Shown piece by piece: positions 1 through 10,875 of a stretch of DNA of 64,000 nt (the first letter of the stretch is position 1; the number at the start of each line of letters is the position of its first letter). The translations under genes were made by a program, and so were the position numbers. Under the pieces are notes generated by a model. The model was not told the DNA's origin. It saw nothing but the letters and a program-made list of their open reading frames with translations, and ran no database searches. The stretch covers positions 24,117 to 88,116 of the forward strand of contig JAFIFS010000027.1 of the NCBI GenBank assembly GCA_020831895.1, read 5' to 3'. This DNA is from Chromatiales bacterium (GTDB lineage Bacteria; Pseudomonadota; Gammaproteobacteria; Steroidobacterales; GCA-2729495).

Positions 1-1
1 G

Positions 2-529
2 CGCAGCGCCCCGCTGCGCGTGATGTTCGCCGGCGCCCTCGGCCTGTCTGCCGGCCTCTGGCTTGCCGGGCGCGCAGGCGTCGAGCTGGTGCATGCGGGC
101 TGGTTGCTCGACCGTGCATGGCACCTGGTGCTGCCCGTCATCGCGCTGTCCTACGGCGGGCTTGCGTTCCTCGCCAAGCTGACGCGGGCCTCGCTGCTGG
201 AGAACCTTGCCGCAGACTACGCCCGGACCGCGCGGGCCAAGGGTGTGGACGAGGAGACTGTGCTCTGGCGGCACGTTTTCCGGAACTCGCTGCTGCCCCT
301 CATCACCGTGTCGGCCACGCTGCTTCCGAGCCTGCTTGCTGGCTCGGTCATCGTGGAGAGCATCTTCAGCATAGACGGCATGGGCAAGCTCGCGGTTGAG
401 GCTGTCCAGACCCGGGACCGCGAGCTCGTGCTGTCGGTCACGCTGATCTCCGGCCTGCTGACGCTGGCCGGCTACCTGCTGGCCGACATCGCTTATGCGA
501 TCGCAGACCCGAGGGTCAGCTATGAGTGA
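2..529 (+). CDS. Peptide ABC transporter permease, YejB/DppB-type (5' partial)
   Basis: C-terminal part (about 175 residues) of an inner-membrane permease; the frame is open to the window edge, so the start lies outside. Several hydrophobic segments surround the cytoplasmic EAA-type loop, seen as the stretch ADYARTARAKGVDE followed by RHVFRNSLLP, which docks on the ATPase. It is the B-type half of a binding-protein-dependent di/oligopeptide importer. The next permease gene starts inside its stop codon (8-base overlap) and a two-domain ATPase follows. This order and the fused ATPase resemble YejB-YejE-YejF, the microcin C/peptide uptake system. The substrate cannot be read from the sequence, and any binding protein would lie upstream of the window. 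Confidence 0.85.
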   Translation, partial: RSAPLRVMFAGALGLSAGLWLAGRAGVELVHAGWLLDRAWHLVLPVIALSYGGLAFLAKLTRASLLENLAADYARTARAKGVDEETVLWRHVFRNSLLPLITVSATLLPSLLAGSVIVESIFSIDGMGKLAVEAVQTRDRELVLSVTLISGLLTLAGYLLADIAYAIADPRVSYE

Positions 530-1696
530 GCCGGCGGTGCGCTCGCAGCCCCTGTCGCGCCAGGTGCTCGCGGCCGTACTGGCGCGCACCAGTGCAAGGC
601 TCGGCCTGGCCTGGATCCTGCTGCTGGTCGTGCTGGCCGCTTTCGCACCTTTCATCGCCAGCAGCCAGCCGCTGCTCATGGTGGCCTCGGGCGAGCTCAG
701 CTTTCCGGTCCTGAACTACCTGACGCCCATCGATGTGCTGTGGCTTGCAGGGTTCATCCTGGCCGCGGTGGTGATGGCCGCAAGGCTGCGTGCGCCCCTT
801 GCGCTGGGACTCTGGCTGGCCGGAACTGGCCTCGCCGGCCTGCTCGCGCTGGTACTGCTGGAGCCTCCCGTGCTGACGATCCACGAGCAGTACCGGGAGC
901 GCCTCGCGGCTGGGGAAATCGACCGACTGGTGTTCGCGCCGATCCCGTACTCGGCCCGCGACTACCTGCGTGACTATGGTGACACGGGGGTCGAGCCACC
1001 GCTCGCGGCAGACGCCCGCCGCCACTGGCTGGGCACCGAGGAGAACGGTGCGGACGTTGCCTCGCGCATGATCCATGCCGCGCGTATCGCCCTGGGCATC
1101 GGCTTCATAGCGACCGGGATCGCGCTATTCATTGGTGCGATCATCGGCGGCCTGATGGGCTATTTCTCAGGGATCGTCGACATCATCGGGATGCGGCTGG
1201 TCGAAATCTTCGAGGCGATCCCGACACTGTTCCTGCTGCTGACCTTCGTTGCCTTCTTCGGTCGCTCGATCTACATGATGATGGTGATCATAGGCATCAC
1301 CTCCTGGTCCGGCTATGCGCGCTATGTCAGGGCGGAGTTCCTCAAGCTGCGTGAGCAGGATTTCGTGCAGGCGGCGATTGCCGCCGGCCTGCCGCTGCAC
1401 TCGATCCTGTTCCGGCACATGCTCCCGAACGGCATGGCGCCACTGCTGGTGGCCGCGAGCTTCGGTGTCGCCTCGGCGATCCTGGCCGAGGCTACGCTGA
1501 GCTTCCTCGGACTCGGGCTGGTAGACGACCCCTCCTGGGGGCAGATGCTGAACCAGGCGGTGCAGTCCGCGACCTTCAACTGGTGGCTGGCCGTGTTCCC
1601 GGGCGGCGCGATCTTCCTGACCGTGTTCGCCTACAACCTCGTCGGCGAGGCTTTGCGCGATGCTGTGGATCCGCATACGCGCGCAGGCAAGGCGCG

Positions 1697-1700
<4 letters not shown>
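522..1700 (+). CDS. Peptide ABC transporter permease, YejE/DppC-type
   Basis: 392-residue inner-membrane permease, the C-type partner of the upstream permease. After the first membrane segment there is a long insertion with extra hydrophobic segments and a loop (about residues 25-165) before the core permease domain. The core carries the EAA loop (VRAEFLKLREQDFVQAAIAAG) and the C-terminal LSFLGLG motif typical of DppC/OppC/YejE. The start ATG at 522 overlaps the stop of the first permease, and the ATPase start GTG overlaps this gene's stop, so translation is probably coupled. Peptide import is inferred from family and context. Confidence 0.85.
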
Positions 1701-3343
<1,643 letters not shown>

Positions 3344-3433
3344 CTTTCCGGGTCACTGCCGAAGGATCCCGTGGAGACAGGCGGCCGTCTCGCGCATAAT
3401 CATGCTGCCGGCCATGCTTGGGGAGCCAAGTTG

Positions 3434-4141
3434 ATGTTCAGGATGCTGATTGTGCTGCTGGCGCTGGCCTGGCTGCCCGCCGCCGCCGAACGGGGCCCCG
3501 TACTGGTCTTCGGCGCCACTGGCCAGCTGGGCGCCGAGGTCGTGCGTGAGCTGGTCGCGGCTGGCTATCCGGTGACGGCATTCGTCCGGCCGGGTTCCGA
3601 CCGCTCTCGGCTGGAGGGTCTCGATATCCAGTACGTGACCGGGGACATGCTCAGGGCCGACCAGGTCGCCCGCGCGCTTGCGGCACGTCGCTACGAAGCG
3701 GTCATCGAGGCCTCCGCCCGCGGGGGTGCGCCCGACTCTTTCTATCCGGACGTGATGCGTCACGTCGTCGCCGCGGCGCAGGCGCATGGGTCACCGAGGA
3801 TCATCCTGCACGGCTCGGTCGGTGCGGGCCAGAACATCGAGAAGTTTCCGCAGGCGCCATTCGGCCGCATGACGACGACCCTGGCTGCGAAGGGGGAGGC
3901 CGAGGCCCTGCTGATCGACAGCGGCCTGCCTTACGTGATCATCCGCAACGGCATACTGATGCGGGATGGCACGCCTGCGACGGGGCATGCCTACCTGAGT
4001 TCCAACCACGCGCTGATGCGCAGCGTCACGCGGGCGGATCTCGCCCGGCTGACCGTGATGTGCCTGCGCGACCGCGGCTGTGACGGCCGCATCTGGCATG
4101 CGGTGGACGACAGGCTGCCGTTTCCGGATCGCTACCGCTGA
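3434..4141 (+). CDS. NAD(P)-binding SDR/NmrA-like protein with signal peptide
   Basis: 235 residues. The first ~19 residues (MFRMLIVLLALAWLPAAAE) form a clear signal peptide or membrane anchor. They are followed by an atypical short-chain dehydrogenase fold with the nucleotide motif GATGQLG near residue 28. The rest resembles NmrA/NAD(P)H-binding atypical SDRs, without an obvious YxxxK catalytic pair. An exported Rossmann protein is unusual, because the cofactor is cytoplasmic; a membrane-tethered cytoplasmic domain is possible. The ATG at 3434 was chosen because it starts the hydrophobic segment. A CATAAT at 3395-3400 may be its -10 element. The substrate is unknown. Confidence 0.65.
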   Translation: MFRMLIVLLALAWLPAAAERGPVLVFGATGQLGAEVVRELVAAGYPVTAFVRPGSDRSRLEGLDIQYVTGDMLRADQVARALAARRYEAVIEASARGGAPDSFYPDVMRHVVAAAQAHGSPRIILHGSVGAGQNIEKFPQAPFGRMTTTLAAKGEAEALLIDSGLPYVIIRNGILMRDGTPATGHAYLSSNHALMRSVTRADLARLTVMCLRDRGCDGRIWHAVDDRLPFPDRYR

Positions 4142-4162
4142 TTTCCAGGACTGGACCTGACC

Positions 4163-4741
4163 ATGAGCACCCTGATCGCCGGACTCCTGATTTTCTTCGC
4201 GGCCCACGCGGTGCGCATCTATGCCGAGGGTTTTCGCAGCCGCATGCTGCTGCGTCTCGGCGAGCTGGGGTGGAAGATCGCCTACTCGCTGGTCTCGCTG
4301 GCCGGCCTGGTGCTGATCGCCTGGGGCTATGGCGAGGCCCGTTCAGCCCCCGTGCCACTCTGGGCGCCACCCGTCTGGACACGGCACCTGGCCGTGCTGC
4401 TGATGGCACCCGCCTTCATCCTGCTGGTGGCCGCCTACCTGCCGGGTACGCGGATCCGCGCCGCGACAGGACACCCGATGCTGCTCTGCGTTAAGATCTG
4501 GGCGTTGGCGCACCTGCTCGCCAACGGCACGCTGGCCGACCTGCTGCTGTTCGGCAGTTTCCTCGTCTGGGCCGTACCGGCCTACGCCATTGCGCGGCGC
4601 CGGGACCGGCGCCGCGGCACCCGGTATCCGGCCGGGCCCGCAAGCCGCGACATCGTGGCGGCACTGTCAGGCCTGGTTTTCTGGGCCTTGTTCACATTCT
4701 GGCTGCACGAGCTGCTGTTCGGCGTGGCCCCGCTTGCGTGA
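4163..4741 (+). CDS. NnrU family membrane protein
   Basis: 192-residue integral membrane protein with about five hydrophobic segments. It has the NnrU hallmarks: an N-terminal membrane helix ending in an HAVRIY motif, a central GYGEAR stretch, and the KIWALAHLLANG motif near residues 112-123. NnrU proteins are linked to nitric-oxide and nitrite metabolism in denitrifiers; their biochemical role is not settled. The gene lies 21 bases after the SDR gene and just before a nitric-oxide-stress repair protein, which fits a small NO-response group. Confidence 0.85.
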   Translation: MSTLIAGLLIFFAAHAVRIYAEGFRSRMLLRLGELGWKIAYSLVSLAGLVLIAWGYGEARSAPVPLWAPPVWTRHLAVLLMAPAFILLVAAYLPGTRIRAATGHPMLLCVKIWALAHLLANGTLADLLLFGSFLVWAVPAYAIARRRDRRRGTRYPAGPASRDIVAALSGLVFWALFTFWLHELLFGVAPLA

Positions 4742-4810
4742 TTCCCGTATTGCCCGATGCTGCCCCGCGTCCGATCCTGCGCCGCAGGACGCTGGCAAGG
4801 GAGAAGCGGG

Positions 4811-5566
4811 TTGGGCAGTTTCAGTCGCGAGACCACGGTCGCCGAGATCGCCGCACGACATCCGTCGCTGCTGCGCGTACTGACCGGCAGTGGCCTGCAC
4901 CGTGCCGGCGAGCCTGAGGACCAGACACTGGACCAGCTCTGCGCGGCGTTCGGCCTGCATCCGGCCATCATCATCCGGATGCTGGAGACTGCCGAGGCCC
5001 GGATCCCGCCGCCGCCGCCGCCGGTCGACCTCGCGCAATGGGCCGATTGCCCGCTCGGCGAGCTGGTCGACCACATCGAGACCACCCACCACGCCTGGCT
5101 GCGCCGCGAGCTGCCCCCGCTGGTCGAGCTTGCCGGCAACCTGTCGGCGGCCCATCCGGAGAGCGAGCGTCGCCGCGAGCTCTACGAGACGCTGGCCGGG
5201 ATGGCGGACGAACTGGTCGTTCACCTGCAGCACGAGGAGGAATCGGTGTTTCCGATCATCCGCGACCTGCACGCCGGCACCGAGGTCAGGCCCACGCGCT
5301 GTGGCAGCGCGATCGGCGGACCCATCGCCTGCATGGAGAACGAGCACGAGCGCACCGTGGTCGCGCTGAACCGGCTGCGTGAGCTTGCCGGAGGCTATGC
5401 CGCCGGATCTTCGTCCGCCGAGGCGGACCGCGAGCTGCTGCAGGGCCTCACCCGTGTCGAGCAGGACCTGCTGGCGCACATGTACAAGGAGAACGAGCTG
5501 CTGTTCCCCCGTGCGCTGGCGACAGGGCAGAATGTGCGGGCAGGGAGACCGTCCACCGGCGACTGA
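4811..5566 (+). CDS. Iron-sulfur cluster repair di-iron protein (RIC/YtfE/ScdA family)
   Basis: 251 residues from a TTG at 4811, which has a GGGAGA-like ribosome site just upstream; an ATG at 4757 would add 18 residues. The N-terminal ~70 residues are the ScdA-type short domain (ETTVAEIAARHPSLLRVL). The family's usual CxxC there is missing: the segment reads SGLHRAGE. The C-terminal hemerythrin-like domain supplies di-iron ligands: HIETTHHAW near residue 95, HLQHEEE near residue 140, the ENEHE motif and a late HMYKENELLFP. The family repairs nitrosylated or oxidised Fe-S clusters. It follows nnrU directly. Confidence 0.85.
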   Translation: MGSFSRETTVAEIAARHPSLLRVLTGSGLHRAGEPEDQTLDQLCAAFGLHPAIIIRMLETAEARIPPPPPPVDLAQWADCPLGELVDHIETTHHAWLRRELPPLVELAGNLSAAHPESERRRELYETLAGMADELVVHLQHEEESVFPIIRDLHAGTEVRPTRCGSAIGGPIACMENEHERTVVALNRLRELAGGYAAGSSSAEADRELLQGLTRVEQDLLAHMYKENELLFPRALATGQNVRAGRPSTGD

Positions 5567-5594
5567 GTTCGCCCCCAGCCTGAGGCAGACCAGC

Positions 5595-6557
5595 ATGAGC
5601 ACCACCGATGCCGGGGTCGAAACAGCCCTGCCACTCGAGTGCCCCGTGATCGACGGGCGCCGGCAGATCCAGCGGCTGCCGGCCCGAGCATCCTCGGTGG
5701 GCGGCATTCCCGTTGCCCGCCTGCTGCCACTGCGCGAGCGACGCCTGATCGGTGCCTGGTGCTTCCTCGACCACATCGGTCCGGCACGATTTGCACCCGG
5801 CACGGCCGGACTGCGCGTAGGGCCGCATCCGCACATCGGCCTGCAGACCTTCACCTGGATGATCGCCGGCGAGATCCTGCACCGGGACAGTCTAGGTTAC
5901 GAGCAGCTGATCCGGCCCGGCCAGGTCAACCTGATGACCGCCGGCGATGGCGTCAGCCACACGGAAGAGACACCACCACATGCCGGCACCAGCCTGCATG
6001 CGGTCCAGCTCTGGATTGCGCTTCCGCGCGCCGAGCGCGCCGTGGAGCCGCGCTTCGACCACTATCCCGAGCTGCCGCGCTTCAGCCTCGGGGCCTTCAA
6101 CATCACCCTGCTGACCGGTCGTTGCTGTGGCCACGAGGCCCCGGCGCTGCAGTACTCGCCGCTGCTCGGCCTGGAGCTCAGCTGGTCCGGGCCGGGCCGG
6201 GCCGAGCTGCCGCTACGCCAGGACTTCGAGTACGGCCTGCTGCCACTCGAGGGCATGCTGTCCATCGACGAGACATCGTTCGTGCCCGGCGAGCTGGCCT
6301 ACCTCGGCATGCGCCGGGAGTCGCTGGTGTTGCAGTCGGATACGGGTGGCCGTGCGCTGCTGGTGGGCGGCACGCCGCTGGGTGAGGAGGTCGTGATCTG
6401 GTGGAACTTCGTCGCCGGGGAACGCACGACAATCGAGCATGCCCGTCGCGACTGGGATGCAGGCAGCACCCGTTTCGGGACCGTCAGTGGCTACGATGGC
6501 CCGCGGCTGGAAGCCCCGGAGATTCCATGGCTGAGCGCCCCGGTCCGGGGGCACTGA
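5595..6557 (+). CDS. Pirin family protein
   Basis: 320 residues, with the N-terminal pirin cupin (about residues 45-160) and a C-terminal pirin domain. The metal-binding signature is visible as HPHIGLQTFTW, with later HTEETPP in the usual GVSHTE context. Pirins are cupin proteins with quercetinase or redox-sensor roles, so the substrate here is open. The ATG at 5595 was preferred over a longer frame running back into the previous gene, because GAGGCAG lies about 10 bases upstream. It ends one base before the end of the convergent DUF2059 gene. Confidence 0.88.
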   Translation: MSTTDAGVETALPLECPVIDGRRQIQRLPARASSVGGIPVARLLPLRERRLIGAWCFLDHIGPARFAPGTAGLRVGPHPHIGLQTFTWMIAGEILHRDSLGYEQLIRPGQVNLMTAGDGVSHTEETPPHAGTSLHAVQLWIALPRAERAVEPRFDHYPELPRFSLGAFNITLLTGRCCGHEAPALQYSPLLGLELSWSGPGRAELPLRQDFEYGLLPLEGMLSIDETSFVPGELAYLGMRRESLVLQSDTGGRALLVGGTPLGEEVVIWWNFVAGERTTIEHARRDWDAGSTRFGTVSGYDGPRLEAPEIPWLSAPVRGH

Positions 6558-7064
6558 TCAGGGCAGCTGTTCCAGTTCCGCGATGGCCTCGCGCTCGATC
6601 CGCTGCAGCCGCTCGACCATCGAGGGCAGCTGGCGTTCGACGTACTCCATCGTCGCCTGCGTGATCAGCGGCATCTTGTCCAGCATCAGCTGGCCGGCCG
6701 GGCTCCTGTACATCTCGAGCAGGCTGTCGATCTCGGACTGGGTCAGGTTCTCGCGGTAGAGCTGCACGACACCGGCTTCGTAGGCTGCCCAGTCAGTCTC
6801 CTGGCGGACGACCTCGGTCATGCGCTCGTGCATGCCGAGAAGGATCTCCCGCTGCTCTGCGCTGAGCTGTGGGTCCCGCCTGATCTGCGCGAGCTGATCC
6901 TCCAGCATCGCGCCGAACTGCATACCGACCTGGTCGACCAGCTCGCTGACCTCGGTCAGCGCGAGCAGCTCGCGGACCGAGTTTTCCGAAGCCGGATCGG
7001 CCTGAAGGACGGGGGATATGCCGGCCAGCAGGGCCAGGCAGGGCAAGAGCATTCGCAGTTTCAT
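6558..7064 (-). CDS. DUF2059 domain protein, secreted
   Basis: 168 residues. The N-terminus MKLRMLLPCLALLAGISPVLQA is a signal peptide, so the protein is probably periplasmic. The mature part matches DUF2059: helical, with ENLTQSEIDSLLEMYRSPAGQLML near the C-terminus, a region shared by these small proteins of unknown function. The start was moved downstream of the longest frame because a strong GGAGGTGG ribosome site precedes the codon at 7064. It is the last gene of the dapF-to-marC run, 81 bases after marC. Confidence 0.8.
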   Translation of the reverse strand: MKLRMLLPCLALLAGISPVLQADPASENSVRELLALTEVSELVDQVGMQFGAMLEDQLAQIRRDPQLSAEQREILLGMHERMTEVVRQETDWAAYEAGVVQLYRENLTQSEIDSLLEMYRSPAGQLMLDKMPLITQATMEYVERQLPSMVERLQRIEREAIAELEQLP

Positions 7065-7145
7065 TCGCCACCTCCGGCGAGCAGGTCTGGTCACGAACCC
7101 CGGGGCGGCGGTTCCATCGATCCGCGATTATACCTGTATCCCGGG

Positions 7146-7817
7146 TCAGTCCCCCGCGGCCCCTGCGCCGAGGCCATGCATTTCGACAAAAGTGCCGAGC
7201 GCCTCGCCGAGACCGTTGAGGATGAACTGCACCGCAATAACCGCAAGGATCAGCCCGAAGATCTTGGTCAGGATCCTCCGCCCGGTGTCGCCGAGGAAGC
7301 GGATCACGTAGCGGCTGTTGACCATCGCGTAGTAGCAGCTGATCGTCGTAAGCATCACGGCGAAGAAGACGACGACCACGTGCCAGCGGTCGGGCGCCTC
7401 GCTGGTCAGGATCATCGTCGTCGCGATTGCCCCAGGCCCGCTGATGAAGGGGATCGCCAGCGGGACGATCGAGATGTCGTCCGCGATCCGCCCGCTGGGC
7501 TTGTCGCCCTCCTGTTCATGCTCGGGATCTTCGCTCCGCTGGAGCATGCCCATGGCAATGCCGAACAGTATCAAGCCACCGGCGACGCGGAAGGCGGCCA
7601 GGGTGATGCCGAACAGCTGGAAGATCACGGAGCCCAGCAGCGCGAATGTGCACAGCATCGCGCTCGAGACGACCACGGCCCGGCGGGCGATCGCCTCCCG
7701 CTCGGCCTCGCTAGCGCGCGTCGTCAGCGAGGCAAACACGAAGGCCGTCGTCAGCGGGTTGATGATGACGAACACTGCTGCGATCGCGACGAAAAAATAC
7801 TCGACGAGTCCCGTCAT
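7146..7817 (-). CDS. MarC family integral membrane protein
   Basis: 223 residues with six predicted membrane helices in two repeats, each opening with a family motif (AVFVIINPLTTAFVF; AIPFISGPGAIATTMIL). MarC/NAAT proteins were named after the marRAB locus. Amino-acid or multidrug roles have been proposed but not generally shown. The acidic loop between the repeats is the family's variable region. The start codon lies one base from the ubiB stop, so it is co-transcribed with ubiE-ubiJ-ubiB, with no evident functional link. Confidence 0.9.
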   Translation of the reverse strand: MTGLVEYFFVAIAAVFVIINPLTTAFVFASLTTRASEAEREAIARRAVVVSSAMLCTFALLGSVIFQLFGITLAAFRVAGGLILFGIAMGMLQRSEDPEHEQEGDKPSGRIADDISIVPLAIPFISGPGAIATTMILTSEAPDRWHVVVVFFAVMLTTISCYYAMVNSRYVIRFLGDTGRRILTKIFGLILAVIAVQFILNGLGEALGTFVEMHGLGAGAAGD

Positions 7818-7818
7818 C

Positions 7819-9462
7819 TCATCTGCGCTGGTTTACCGGCGGCCGTGCGGACCACAGCAGCAGCAGTCCTGCTGCGCCGAGGCCAAGTCCAACCCAGGCC
7901 GGCAAGGGTGCGAGCCCGATCAGCAGGCTCGCCGCGATCACCAGGCTGCCCCCGGTGAGCAGCCGGTAGTGACGCTGCTCCCTCTGCCGTTCCCCGGCGG
8001 GATCGGGCCGCACCACCGGGGGCTGCTCCACCACGCTGTCGACCAGGCGACGCGCCACCTCGGGCAGGCGCTCGACGGCATAGCGCAGTTCAGGCCAGTC
8101 GCGGCGCAGCCGGCGCAGCATGCCCCGCGGCCCGGTCTGCTCCTGCATCCATTTTCTCAGTACGGGCTTGCCCGTCTGCCAGATGTCGAGCTCGGGGTAG
8201 AGGTCCCTGCCCAGGCCCTCGATCTGCACCAGCGTCTTCTGCAGCAGGATCAGCTGCGGCTGGATCTCCATGTCGAAGCGCCGCGCTGTCGCGAACAGCC
8301 TGAGCAGCACCTGGGCGAAGGAGATTTCCTTGAGCGGCTTGTTGAAGATCGGTTCGCACACGGTCCGGATGGCCGACTCGAGCTCGTCGACGCGCGTCGT
8401 GGCTGGCACCCAGCCGGAGTCGACATGCAGCCGGGCGACGCGATAGTAGTCGCGATTGAAGAAGGCGAGGAAATTCTCCGCGAGGTAACGACGGTCCCGG
8501 TCATCCAGCGTACCCACGATGCCGAAGTCCACCGCGGCGTAGCGCGGATTATCGGGGTCGGTCGCATCGACAAAGATGTTGCCCGGGTGCATGTCGGCGT
8601 GGAAAAAGTTGTCCCGGAATACCTGCGTGAAGAAGATCTCCACCCCGTTCGCGGCAAGTCTCGCGATATTCACCCCGGCGCGGCGCAGCGCCTCCATGTC
8701 GTCGATCGGAATGCCGCGGATGCGCTCGATCACCATCAACTGCGGACGGCAGTAGTCGAAGTAGGCCTCGGGGACGTAGATGATCGGTGAACCTGCGAAG
8801 TTGCGCCTGAGCTGGGCAGCATTGGCTGCCTCGCGCATCAGGTCAAGCTCGTTGATGATGGTCTTCTCGTACTCCGCCACGACCTCGACCGGCCGCAGCC
8901 TGCGGGCCTCCGGCCAGTAGCGCTGCGCAAGCCGGGCGAGCGCGTACATCACCTCGATGTCCCGCGCGATCATCCCGTGCACGCCCGGGCGCAGGATCTT
9001 CACGACGACATCCTCACCCGTGTGCAGGCGTGCTGCGTGCACCTGCGCGATCGAGGCGGCGGCCAGCGCCTCCTTCTCGAATCTGGCGAACACCTCATGC
9101 GCAGGCCGGCCGTAGGCAGCCTCGACCTCGCGCAGCGCCTGCTCCCCGGGGAACGGCGGCACCTGGTCCTGCAGTCGTGCCAGCTCGGACCCTATGTCAG
9201 GCGGCAGCAGGTCCTGCCGCGTCGAGAGAGACTGGCCGAACTTGACGAAGATGGGCCCGAGCTCCTCCAGCGCCAGCCGCAGCCGCACCGCGCGCGGCAG
9301 CTCGCTCCTGCGCGTGCTCCATGTCGAGGGGAAGAGCAGGAACAGGAACCGGACCGGGCGCAGCAGGTGAGTGGAACGAACCAGGTCGTCCAGGCGATGG
9401 CGCACCAGCACGCGCTGGATCGCGAGCAGGCGCAACAGGAGGCGCAGGCGCAGCTTAGTCAT
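7819..9462 (-). CDS. ubiB: Ubiquinone biosynthesis kinase-like protein UbiB
   Basis: 547 residues, the usual UbiB length. The ABC1/ADCK/UbiB fold is clear. The KxGQ motif (KFGQSLSTR, near residue 75) is followed by a nucleotide-binding region with AAASIAQVHAA in place of a glycine-rich loop. The catalytic-like HADMHPGN and the DFG (AVDFGIVG) are intact. Two C-terminal hydrophobic segments (near residues 500-540) anchor it in the inner membrane. UbiB is an atypical kinase/ATPase needed for coenzyme Q biosynthesis, probably by handling lipid intermediates. It sits in the order ubiE-ubiJ-ubiB as in other gammaproteobacteria. Confidence 0.95.
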   Translation of the reverse strand: MTKLRLRLLLRLLAIQRVLVRHRLDDLVRSTHLLRPVRFLFLLFPSTWSTRRSELPRAVRLRLALEELGPIFVKFGQSLSTRQDLLPPDIGSELARLQDQVPPFPGEQALREVEAAYGRPAHEVFARFEKEALAAASIAQVHAARLHTGEDVVVKILRPGVHGMIARDIEVMYALARLAQRYWPEARRLRPVEVVAEYEKTIINELDLMREAANAAQLRRNFAGSPIIYVPEAYFDYCRPQLMVIERIRGIPIDDMEALRRAGVNIARLAANGVEIFFTQVFRDNFFHADMHPGNIFVDATDPDNPRYAAVDFGIVGTLDDRDRRYLAENFLAFFNRDYYRVARLHVDSGWVPATTRVDELESAIRTVCEPIFNKPLKEISFAQVLLRLFATARRFDMEIQPQLILLQKTLVQIEGLGRDLYPELDIWQTGKPVLRKWMQEQTGPRGMLRRLRRDWPELRYAVERLPEVARRLVDSVVEQPPVVRPDPAGERQREQRHYRLLTGGSLVIAASLLIGLAPLPAWVGLGLGAAGLLLLWSARPPVNQRR

Positions 9463-9468
9463 TGCGGC

Positions 9469-10101
9469 TCAGTCGTCCTGGCCATCATGGCCGGATCGGC
9501 GAAGACGCTCCAGCCGCGCGCCGGCGCGCTCGACGTCGTCGCGCAGCCGGTCCACCTCCACGAGCCACTGGCCCACCTCGGGGCGTGTGGGCAGCCAGCG
9601 GCGCTCCTCGCGCAGGTACTCGCCAAGGCTGCGCTCGAACGAACCAAGCGCATTGCGCGCCCAGGCTGCGCCGCCACGGGCAAGATTTCCGGCGCCGTGG
9701 GCCAGGGGATCTCCGGCCAGCCTGGCCAGCTGCTCCTCTAGGTCAGGACGGGCAGCCCGCAGCAGCGCGCGGAAACGGTCGGCCACTGCCGTGTCGCCGG
9801 TGAGCCGTACGCGTCCGTCGCGCACGGGCTGCTGCGGGTCGGGGCCCAGCAGCGCCAGCAGCGCCAGCGGGGCGCCGGCCAGGCGGACATCGGCGTCGCC
9901 GCCGTCAGAGGGGAGCAGCTCCAGCTGCCCCGCGCCCACGCGGGCCATTATCCGCAGCGGGGTGCCGCTGATGGCCAGTTCAAGCGCCTGGCCCTCGAGA
10001 TCACGGGCAAGCCCCTGGGCCGTGGCCGACCCGGCGATTCCGCGGTTCACCAGCGCCTGGGCGGGCGAGAGCAGCAGGCTGGCAAGGTCGTTCACGGCCA
10101 T
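9469..10101 (-). CDS. ubiJ: Ubiquinone biosynthesis accessory factor UbiJ (SCP2 domain)
   Basis: 210 residues starting MAVNDLASLLLSP. This start was chosen because it lies one base after the ubiE stop; upstream codons would run into ubiE. The N-terminal ~130 residues form an SCP2-type lipid-binding domain. The C-terminal third is helical and charged (LREERRWLPTRPEVGQWLVEVDRLRDD), which is the UbiJ pattern. UbiJ helps assemble the soluble Ubi complex that hydroxylates and methylates the quinone ring, and works with UbiK, which is also in this window. Sequence conservation in the family is low, so gene order carries much of the assignment. Confidence 0.88.
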   Translation of the reverse strand: MAVNDLASLLLSPAQALVNRGIAGSATAQGLARDLEGQALELAISGTPLRIMARVGAGQLELLPSDGGDADVRLAGAPLALLALLGPDPQQPVRDGRVRLTGDTAVADRFRALLRAARPDLEEQLARLAGDPLAHGAGNLARGGAAWARNALGSFERSLGEYLREERRWLPTRPEVGQWLVEVDRLRDDVERAGARLERLRRSGHDGQDD

Positions 10102-10102
10102 C

Positions 10103-10858
10103 TCAGAAGCGGAATCCTGTATGCAGCGCGACGATACCGCCGCTGAGGTTATGGCAGCGGCAGTCCTCAAGGCCCGCTGCTTCCATCATGCCAAGCAGCG
10201 TCTGCTGGTCCGGATGGCGTCGAATCGACTCCGCCAGGTAGCGGTAACTGTCGGCATCCCCTGCGACCAGCTGTCCCAGCCTTGGCAATACCTTGAACGA
10301 GAACGCATCGTACAGCGGCTCGAGCAGCTTCAGCACGGGTCTTGAGAACTCGAGGACGAGCAGGCGGCCACCGGGCCGCAGCACCCGCGACATTGCGCGC
10401 AGGGCGGCCGGCTTGTCGGTCACGTTGCGCAGGCCGAAAGCGATCGTCACGCAGTCGAAGCTGGCGTCGGAAAACGGCAGTTGCTCCGCATCGGCCTGCA
10501 CCAACGCGACGCGCGGCCACAGGCCGCGATCAACCAGGCGTGCGCGGCCGCGGGCCAGCATTGCCGTGTTGATATCGGCGAGGCAGACCAGCCCCGCCGG
10601 GCCCACCTGGCGGGCCAGCCCGATGCTGAGGTCGCCCGTGCCGCCGGCGAGGTCCAGTACCTGCTGGCCCGGCCGAAGTCCGGTGCGCGATAGTGCGAAG
10701 CGCTTCCAGATCCGGTGCAGTCCACCGGACATCAGGTCGTTCATAAGGTCATAGCGCGGGGCCACCGACTCGAACACCGCCCGCACCCGCCGGGCCTTGT
10801 CCCCGCGAGCTACGTCCTCGAAGCCGAAGTCGACCCTGTCCTGGTCCTCAATGCTCAT
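10103..10858 (-). CDS. ubiE: Ubiquinone/menaquinone C-methyltransferase UbiE
   Basis: 251-residue SAM-dependent C-methyltransferase. It shows the family signatures: [16 protein letters not shown] near residue 29, the SAM motif [20 protein letters not shown] and the C-terminal [13 protein letters not shown]. It methylates the demethylated quinol ring late in ubiquinone (and menaquinone, if present) biosynthesis. It lies 17 bases downstream of hslU and is followed without space by ubiJ and ubiB. Confidence 0.95.
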   Translation of the reverse strand: MSIEDQDRVDFGFEDVARGDKARRVRAVFESVAPRYDLMNDLMSGGLHRIWKRFALSRTGLRPGQQVLDLAGGTGDLSIGLARQVGPAGLVCLADINTAMLARGRARLVDRGLWPRVALVQADAEQLPFSDASFDCVTIAFGLRNVTDKPAALRAMSRVLRPGGRLLVLEFSRPVLKLLEPLYDAFSFKVLPRLGQLVAGDADSYRYLAESIRRHPDQQTLLGMMEAAGLEDCRCHNLSGGIVALHTGFRF

Positions 10859-10875
10859 CAGCCCGGATGCCTCTC

